In this document: positions 56,536-64,000 of the stretch, piece after piece
How the letters are laid out: the number at the start of each line of letters is the position of its first letter
How positions within the stretch are numbered: position 1 is the first letter of the stretch
Assembly: GCA_008828725.1 (NCBI GenBank)
Contig: MEHQ01002684.1
Span: 134,703-198,702, forward strand
Source: Saccharina japonica
Lineage: Eukaryota; Sar; Phaeophyceae; Laminariales; Laminariaceae
Length of the DNA stretch: 64,000 bases
Reading direction: 5' to 3'
The notes under the pieces: model-generated
Databases searched by the model: none
Seen by the model: the letters and a program-made list of their open reading frames with translations, nothing else
What the model was told of the DNA's origin: nothing
Program-made: the position numbers and the translations under genes

Positions 56536-57233
56536 AACAACACACAGGCAGTAGTGGCAGCTGGAGCAGAGCAGAAAGGAGGAGCGATCGTGATATTGTT
56601 ATGTTTATAAGTGCTGTCTTACACGGTAGGCCCGGTAACGAATAGAACCCCAACAAATGTAAAACCCATGCCCACAAAAAACGCACACAGGAGCTTTCCG
56701 GGATTGGAACCTCCGACTTGTGCAGCACAGGGAAATGAAGAAACCTTTGTATGTGTTGAACTATCTGATATAATATAATTATTTTAGTTTGGCCTATTAT
56801 AGACTGATGTGTATCTCTACATACCAGGTATGTAAATGTACACATGTCATCGGAAAAACTATATCTCTGCTGTTAAAAAAAAAAAAAAAACAGCACGCCC
56901 CCCCGGGAAGCGACACGAGCACGACCGAATCGTTAACAATGTTATCGAAGTTATTTTGACCTTCTCGTACCGACACGTTTTGGTTTCGATACCCAACACC
57001 CAACACTACTATTAATAGTATAATGATGCATATTCTACTGCGTTATACATTTAATTTTGCGTATTATTTCCCCTGAGGTGTGCTTCCACCCCAGAGTCGC
57101 CCCTATGTTCTAGTTTCCTATATAGTGGTACCCTTGGATGCTTGTAAAGGGTGGTTTCCGGGGTTAGCATCACACGTGGGCCGAACGTTTGAGTTATTTT
57201 GCGAAAAACGAAAACAAATAAATGGAATCGACT

Positions 57234-57435
57234 GCTGAACGTGCCTATTAATAGTGGCGTGGCGCAACTCGATGAGAGTTGGCGACGGCAAAAAAAGGCA
57301 GAAGTATTCTCGAGTTAAACACGCAAGGCACAAACCGTGGTGGGGGAGGAGGCAGAAGAGCCTACTTTGTGACCCCGGATCTGAGTTTCGACAAGGAATG
57401 AGAGAAAACAAAGGCGATTTTTTAATAAATAGGAT
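57234..57435 (+). mobile_element. 5'-truncated SINE body, copy B of 7345
   Basis: Identical in layout to 7345-7545; carried by the duplication. Confidence 0.7.
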
Positions 57436-57721
57436 GAGAAAATACGATAAAACAAAGTGGTTTGTTTTGACGCTCGAGAATTCCTCAAATTTTTCAGTTT
57501 TCATAAATCATCGACGTATTTTTAATAATTTTATTTTTAATCATCCGTAAGATATGGCCTAATCGACAGCTGTCACAAATGAAAATAGTTTACAGTGTAT
57601 TTTTTCACTGTGAGGGAACTTCATCTCTCACAATAAAAATAACAATATTTTCGAGTTTCATTCTCGTCGGAAAAACTATTCTCAAATAGGAGTATCGGCT
57701 GCTATCTGGTGTGTTTGTATA

Positions 57722-57896
57722 CAGTACAGGACACCTAATAAGAAACAAGCTAAAAAGAAAGCCAGGCTGGGATTTCGAGGGAAATAATAAATGATGGAGT
57801 CGTTATCTTGTATTTAGTGTATAAAACACCCTCACTCAAATAAGAAACCCAGCCTGGCCCGATTTCCTGTTTCTTATTAGGTGTCCTGTACTGCTG
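57722..57896. mobile_element. 175 bp MITE, copy B of 7833
   Basis: CAGTACAGGACACCTAATAA at the left and its inverse at the right, TA-flanked; the same insertion as in copy A. Confidence 0.8.
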
Positions 57897-58682
57897 TATC
57901 CAAGAAATAGTATTGATGTATACAAAAATTCGATTTAGTTTTTTTCAGAAGCCGCAAATACTATTGTTTTTGTGTTTTGACCGAAGTGTCCCCTTAATGT
58001 GGGAACAACAACAAGTCATTTCCTATATACGAATACTCGTACTTCTCTAATCGTCGTCGTGGTTAGACCCGTCCTAGCTGTTGGCTGCAATTTTAAGCAT
58101 ACATCCCCATGTGTTATTCAAACTCTTCAGTCCTCGCGCCTATATCAACCCGGTCACTGCCGATGCAGTGCTGCTACTTTAGTCTGGTAATTTTACATAC
58201 CGATGGTTGCGCTGTCCTTTGTGACCCGAGCCACCTAAGCTCAGATGCCTCGCGCGTCGTTTCTTTCCCGTGGTTGTTTTCTTCCTCCTTTTCCCCTCTC
58301 TACCAGATTTTTGATGAGTCCAGCGGTCTTCGCGTAGTCGAAAACTACGGATGCGCTTGTCGCCTTCTGGGCGTATGTGGTAGGAGGCCACCTATCTACT
58401 GAATGCTGTTACTCCTGCCCCTTCGAGCTGTGCTTCCCGCCACGACCTGTTACAGTAAGTGCTGCCCTGGCAACCTCTGTCCGAGCTAACTACCAGATAC
58501 TGGAACCATAACTGCCGTGAATCAAGTTGTTAGAGGCAACAAGTATGACACCAAACGTCAGTGTGTGCTCGGTTTTTCTATACGCGTCGACATCGAGCAC
58601 CTGTCGACGGGTAGAAATGTAGAAATACCGTTTTGATGAAGAACACACACAGCAGTGTCCATGCCGGTTCTTCATCCTATTT

Positions 58683-60536
58683 GTAATGAGGAGATATTGA
58701 TGCGAGAAGGCCGAAGGCCTTCGAGCATCAATAGATGCTCTTCATAATGGATTGGGTGTCTGGCCGTGGGGGTGTACCCCTGCTCACGAACGGACATAAA
58801 CGGACAAAAAACAGTTCTGAAAGCTGCCACAGCGTGGCTTTATTTAACGAATCCTTAATATTGAGGTTTGTCCGTCTGTCTGCACGTCTGCACGTCCGTC
58901 CTTCGTTCGGTTTGCTTTTTTTGGTGCTTTTTTTCGGCGCGCGACGCGTACACTCAACCGATTCAGACACGCTCGGAACTGATAGAGGCCCGCTATTTGT
59001 GCCGATCGTCCTATGCTGCTCTTGTCGAAAGCCGTGCCGAGATCGGAGAGCTAGGCGGTAGTGACTGTCATAATTGGTTACCACAGTGACAATTGTCACT
59101 GAGATTATTTTCCTGGCGGGAGTCAACCCTCCGCACTGAAGAACACACACACACTCTCTGCAGACGAGCCGCCCACACGCACAGATTGCAAGCACAGCAC
59201 CACAACCACCACTACCACACGACCCCCAGCCACCACCACCAGCCAAGCAGCAGGGGCACCTGAAGCTTGTGGCACGTGCTCGTGGTGGCTGGGGGTCGTG
59301 TAGTGGTGGTGTCGTGGGCCTGTGGTGTGTGATGTGTGTGTGACTTCGCTGAGCGTTTGCTGTAATGGCATACTCGTATATATTATTGCTGTTCCCACAC
59401 CACCACCACCACCACCACCGCCACCACCACCGCCACCGCCACCACGACTACCACCGCCACCCCCGCCCCACCAGCCGAAGGAGCACCGGAGGCTGCTGTT
59501 GCTCGTAGTAGCTGATGGGCGTTCGTGGGATCTCGTTCCCGTGGTCTGGTGATGGTGTGGTCGGGGGCTTGCTCTGTGGTGGCGATGATGGCTCAAGAAG
59601 AGAGAGCTTTTTGGACCCAGAAAAAAAAAACAATGTCACCACCTCATCACAACCACCCCCAGCACCAACCCCACCACAAACACCCCCCCCACCACCACCA
59701 TTCGTCAAGAGCAGCAAAAGCTTATATTGCTCGTGGCGGCGGGTGTTTGTGGTGGTGTAGTGGTCTCTGTGTGTTATGCCGGCTGTGAGCTTCGTGTTAC
59801 TCGGCGCCCGCGAGCGATGATTCTGTGGCCTTTGCCTTGTGCACTCACTTCCTCTCGAGAAAAGAACGAGCACAGGTATCATTTACATATAATATATACA
59901 TACTGCTGTGTATATTATACGAGTGTTCAATGTTTGACTGAAATAACTCCTATTGATAGTCCGGGGTGCTGCTGCTGCTGCTGCTGCTGTATAAGGTACT
60001 TTTTTTTTTTGCATTTTGTTATTCCTTTTTTTCACGTATACCTACGTACGTATTTGACCTGCCGAGTACACAAATATGATGCCCGACGTTTCCGGCCGCT
60101 GCTGCTGCTGCTTTCCTTCTTAATTTTGTTTCATTTTTTTACGATAACTTGATCTTGGAACCATTGTGCCATTTTGTTTTTTTTCACGTATACCTACGAT
60201 CCACTCCTGTACAAGGTTTCGCGCTGACGCACATCGCTTGACTAGAAATGTTGGTGGATGGTGTTGGGACAACCGGCCCAGGGATCAACCGACCCACCCA
60301 GCTATTACTCTCTCACCCACAACCCACAACGAACCCCCACCAACCTATGCACTCGCGCATGAGCCAAAAAAGGTTTATGTGCTGACACAAATCGCTTAAA
60401 ATACAAAACGATCCAATCAATGTCAATTGCAGGAACACAGCAAAAAGATAAAAACCGCCAACGCAGTAGCTTAATGCAGTTAGGAGTTTGACCACTTGAA
60501 GGCGTCTGTCACGCTCCTCATTTCACCCGTTCTTGT
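58683..60536 (+). mobile_element. Element X, complete copy at the duplication boundary
   Basis: The tidiest X copy: GTAATGAGGAGATATTGATG, hairpin GATGC...GCATC with a GAAGGCC stem, 5' module, one palindromic core module (59215-59302), CCACC and GCT repeats, and 3' module with GCGCTGACGCACATCGCTT, GAGCCAAAAAAGGTTTATG and GACCACTTGAAGGCGTCTGT, ending CACCCGTTCTTGT. Length 1854 bp. No open frame with protein character. Confidence 0.85.
59215..59302. repeat. Palindromic CA/TG core module of X
   Basis: CACGACCCCCAGCCACCACC is followed about 50 bp later by its near-inverse GTGGTGGCTGGGGGTCGTG. Equivalent hairpins recur at about 35105, 35350, 37430 and 37680 in the array copies. Confidence 0.8.
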
Positions 60537-61081
60537 AGAAAGACACCACCAATTATTATGTAGCACGAACAAAACTACGACACACATATTCGACTTTTCA
60601 ACACAGCAGTAAAGCAGACCGGATAATGCAATTCCTCACGACTGACGACGTGTTTGCTTATGATCATTATATTTTTTTTCAATTCAATATATAATATATG
60701 ATGATGGAGATTAGTAACGGAAAGAGCAGCTAGCCGATCATATATTGAAACAGATTGCCCCCGAAAACGGTAGTTCTAACTGTCAATCTAGGCGAAAAGA
60801 GGCAATCTCAATATTGATCTCAATCTCGACATTTATCTCGCCAAAATATAAACTAAGCCGTTTTGATGGGTTTTTTTCATACGCGTAGTAGCTCCGTTTT
60901 TTAATTAAAAACTATTTGGAGTATTTGCTACGTACGGGTATTCATGTTTTGTTGTGGGCGTATACTGTACAGGACACCTACCTATTAGCTGGGCCACACC
61001 AAAAACAGAGAAAGCTCCGTCGCGACGTGTCTCGTGGACCTCTTTAAATTAAACTTCAACATCGATCGGTAGAACCACTCA

Positions 61082-62528
61082 CACTACTGGCGGGTTCCGA
61101 GCTAAAGCTGAATATCCTCTCCTGACCCAAGCCTGACCTCAAAAAAATAAAAAATAAATGAAAAATCGACTACGTGTATCGTTCCGAAACGCCCACAAAT
61201 GATGTTCAAAAAGAGGTCCCAGAAAAAACAAGTTCTACTTCAGAAAAAACAAGTTCTCCTTAGCCCCGAACGTTTTTTTTCGCCGCATTCCAGAACTTTT
61301 TTGTTTTGGGACCTCGCGTCAATCGACTCCGCTTGGTCGATTTAGGGGGGGTAGAGCCACTCAGAAACTTGCTCCGACAAAAACTGGTGCCAGGATCCGA
61401 ATTTCAAATTTCTCGGAAATCTTCAAATGGCTAGCGAAAGCCCAGCCTTTGTACACCTATAAATCAATTGCATTGCCGAAATACCTAGGATATTCTGATG
61501 ATATATTCGTTACCCCCGACCCAAAATTACCCTAGGGAAAATGTCTCTGGAGATTAAATCAACATGTGGAACACATTCCCGGGGAGGGGATATTTGAATG
61601 CCATCCCCGCTTTTTTGCATATTTTGGACACTGTATCACGATAGCATCGATCACGAGCAAACATCTGACATTGGATTCGAGATCCCCACCCCAAAATTAC
61701 TCCCAGCGGAACGCGTTAGCTCGATCGAAGCTATTTCAGAGGGTGTACTCATGTTGTGCACGGCCGTAGTCATATGACCATAGACCCTCGCATCCCTACA
61801 ATGCCGGGACGGAGCGCGTTGGGTTTTCACCAACCAGGCAGACATTGCTTGCACCAAGCGCGAAACGCCGTGAGGTATTGGGCGAGTCGCATGGAGGGTG
61901 AGCTGCATCCTGCTAAGAACCGCCTCTGAGGCGGACTTGCATATGGACGACAGCTTCAATGAGTTAATTTAATTTCTGGTGTGGCCACTTCCGGAGACAG
62001 CAATGGGTTTTACTATGTAACTGCCTCGCGGACGCCTTACCATATTAACACTACGTGATACGACCATTCCCCTTGTGCGGAACAAAGGTTCTCCACCCCG
62101 CACAAATGATCTACTCGACCGCCAGCTTTGGTGACCGCCAAAAAAAAATAACAAAAAAAAACGGCACCCTGGTTGTCTAGCTCACGCAGCGAGTGGCGTG
62201 TTTTACAGCGTCGTTGCCAACCGACGCCAACCCAACCTATAAATATATCATATATTTATGGGGGGTAATTTCAGAGGGGGGGGATTTTTTCGGACCATCC
62301 CCTACTCACTGCGTTTTCGCTTCGACCCTATAGGGAGCCTGTTCAATCCACTGAAACCCGGGCACCAACTAGCGCGTTTGCTCTCAAACTTTGCAAACGG
62401 TGTACTAGGGGCCTTATTGGCACGTTATTACATTTTAGGGGGTTAGGGGTAGGTTGGTAACAACATTCCACAACAAAACCCCCCTCGAAAATAATCAGCT
62501 TTAGCTCGGAACCCGCCTACTACTGTAA
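61082..62528. mobile_element. 1.45 kb TIR element of unknown type
   Basis: Left end ACTACTGGCGGGTTCCGAGC followed by TAAAGCTGA; the right end is the near-inverse, ending CGCCTACTACTG before TA. TIR about 28-30 bp. The interior carries the segment shared with 16300-16860 and no recognisable protein. The left terminus is eroded, so the TA target duplication cannot be confirmed. 60537-61081 holds a MITE end near 60968 and nothing else seen. Confidence 0.6.
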
Positions 62529-62987
62529 CAACCCTGACACTGCCTTGAGGCAAAAAATCGAACATGTTTTTTTTTGTATACATTTTTTCCGACATGATAT
62601 TGTCCAGATAGATGTCCTCGAATACCCATTAGACCAAACCAAGTGTTTGTCGCAAAATTCGTATAATAATCGTCGAGTTCGACCAAAATGAAACTTGGCG
62701 GAGACAGTGGTGAATAATAGACTATACAAGGAGAAGGGCGATGAAACTCGCGTTGACCAGATCGCCACCCATCGCGAGATAAAAATGCCAAAACTCGATT
62801 CAAGACATTGGTCTACGTATGTAGTCATTTTCAAAATAGAAAATATGGTATTTCTGCAATGCCCCGTTCAATGTTGATAACACCGGATGTTTTTTACCCC
62901 GGATTTCAATCGCACGTTCGAAGGACTTCACCGTCGGCCCCATTATTATAAGTATTTACTTGTTTGTGGTTTTTGATTACTTTTGTA

Positions 62988-63163
62988 CAGTACAGGACAC
63001 CTAATAAGAAACAGGAACTCTGGTTCAGGCTGGGTTTCATATTTGAGAGAGGGTGCTGTCTGCACTAATTTCAAGAAAACAACTCTCGAATTTCGTGTTT
63101 TCATTCAAATCTCCGGCTGGCTTTCATTTTCGCCTGTTCCTTATTAGGTGTCCTGTACTGCTG
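62988..63163. mobile_element. 176 bp MITE, TA-flanked
   Basis: Same TIRs as 7833-8007 with a different centre (GAGAGAGGGTGCTGTCTGC, AAGAAAACAACTCTCGAATT), matching the fragment at 10688. The extra CTG before the right TA is also present. Confidence 0.85.
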
Positions 63164-63344
63164 TATATTTTCGGGCAGTTGGATCGGTCATAAATAACTC
63201 TCTTGAAAAAAAATAAAAATCGTAGGACCGAAACTCAGCGTGTCGGTTAGTGCATGAAATACACCATGTCAAAACCTCACGTCCAAATTATTTCGTAAGC
63301 TAGTTGAGGGCATGTGGCTATCCCGACGTTGAAAGCATTATTAC

Positions 63345-63990
63345 ATGGCTGGCCCAGCTCCTATATACCCCCCGGTGGAATGACAGGTGTATCTCGTCCT
63401 TGTCAGAGTCAAGGTCGTGGGTTGGAGCCCCCTCGAGTGCACGCTTGTCGTAGAGACTTTTTCTCGCAAATCACATATTGACTAGCGGAAAGCGCGAGAG
63501 AGAGCGTTGTGAGTTATTAAGAGCAAAAATGAATAAACCTCGACGAGCGTTGGGAATGCTGAATGAACCCTCTGCGCGATAAAAACCCAGGCAAGAACCG
63601 TATTGCGTGTGTTCTTCACATTAAACCTTCCTTTCTACCCGTCGACATCCAGCACACCCAGTCTCCGTGCCGATTCTTCATCCTAAAAAGGTACCAGGTA
63701 CCAGTTATGTGGTCACACAACTACGACACAGAGATACTACGCTCAGTGCAGTAAGCAGAGCAGACAATGCAATGCCATATACGACAGGCACGACCTACCC
63801 TGCTAGCAATCCAGGTGCATGCAAGAGAAAAAGAAAAAAAGTGGGGAGGCAGGAGGGAGAAAAGCCTGCTTTGTGACTATTTTTAATAGCTACGAGTATT
63901 TGTGACTCCTGATCTGAGTTACGACGATTATGTATGGAGGGAGAGGGACAGAAGTGCGAAGACAATACTGCTGTAACTGGGATAGAAAAA
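63345..63990 (+). mobile_element. SINE with a third head type, interrupted
   Basis: Head with CCCGGTGGAATGACAGG and B-box-like GGGTTGGAGCCCC, then the body start (TTGACTAGCGGAAAGCGCGA, GCGCGATAAAAACCCAGGCA) to about 63605. After about 230 bp of other sequence the body resumes at about 63838 (GGAGGCAGGAGGGAGAAAAG, CTGATCTGAGTTACGACG, GAAGTGCGAAGACAATACTG). Confidence 0.65.
63606..63837 (+). other. X-free relative of the X insertion site
   Basis: TGCCGATTCTTCATCCTA matches the sequence left of the X element at 58683, and the following ACTACGACACAGAG and GCAGAGCAGACAATGCAATG match that right of X at 60570-60640. It therefore approximates the site before X was inserted. Confidence 0.6.
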
Positions 63991-64000
63991 AAATAATGAT

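Larger units (their letters stand above)
49983..58682 (+). repeat. Segmental duplication, copy B
   Basis: Matches 1-8793 throughout. The homology probably extends left of 49983, but copy A is cut by the window edge. The offset to copy A shifts from 49982 to 49889, so copy B is about 93 bp shorter. Its right end coincides with the start of the X element at 58683. Confidence 0.95.

Overview
The window looks like a repeat-rich nuclear scaffold from a eukaryote, most likely a brown alga or another stramenopile. That assignment is inference. It rests on spliced genes with signal-peptide first exons, a secreted P-loop sulfotransferase, a conserved secreted protein that resembles a family I associate with brown algae, tRNA-derived SINEs, DDE_1 (pogo-like) transposon relics, satellites and one assembly gap. 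There are no bacterial operons, no rRNA and no intact conventional tRNA gene. Host genes make up only a small part of the window; almost everything else is mobile or tandemly repeated DNA.

Layout. Positions 1-8793 are copy A of a roughly 8.8 kb segmental duplication; copy B lies about 49.9 kb away at about 49983-58682, in the same orientation and nearly identical. Each copy holds the end of a small unidentified gene, an inverted-repeat element, several SINEs, a DDE_1-type transposon relic with terminal inverted repeats (TIRs) and a small MITE. From 8794 to 16100 there are rearranged copies of a non-coding element that I call element X. It has a strong hairpin near one end, a CA/TG-rich core and a conserved tail. 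Between them lie the gap (9922-10119), several tandem duplications and an inverted third copy of part of the duplication. From 16300 to 25640 the sequence is mostly repeats: a 12-unit satellite with alternating unit types (19295-22086) and a 786 bp near-perfect palindrome (24598-25383). From 25640 to 34030 it is less repetitive and contains one convincing conserved secreted-protein gene ending at 32398. From 34030 to 41096 three X elements lie head to tail.

From 41100 to 49980 lies the main genic island. It holds a fold-back element with a minisatellite core (42050-43141), a short two-exon gene for a small secreted protein (43621-44021), a weak minus-strand exon, and a two-exon minus-strand gene for a secreted sulfotransferase-like protein (46789-49039) with a MITE in its intron. 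A divergent plus-strand gene with a TATA box follows (49652; reading frame from 49941). After copy B, another X element (58683-60536) sits exactly at the duplication boundary. It is followed by a 1.45 kb TIR element, a MITE, and a SINE interrupted by sequence that looks like an X-free version of the X insertion site.

Functionally, the host genes point to extracellular or secretory-pathway roles. The remainder records several interacting transposon families: an autonomous-type DDE_1 element and matching MITEs, a modular SINE family with exchangeable heads, and the unexplained X element. X is present at one end of both duplication copies, in opposite orientations.
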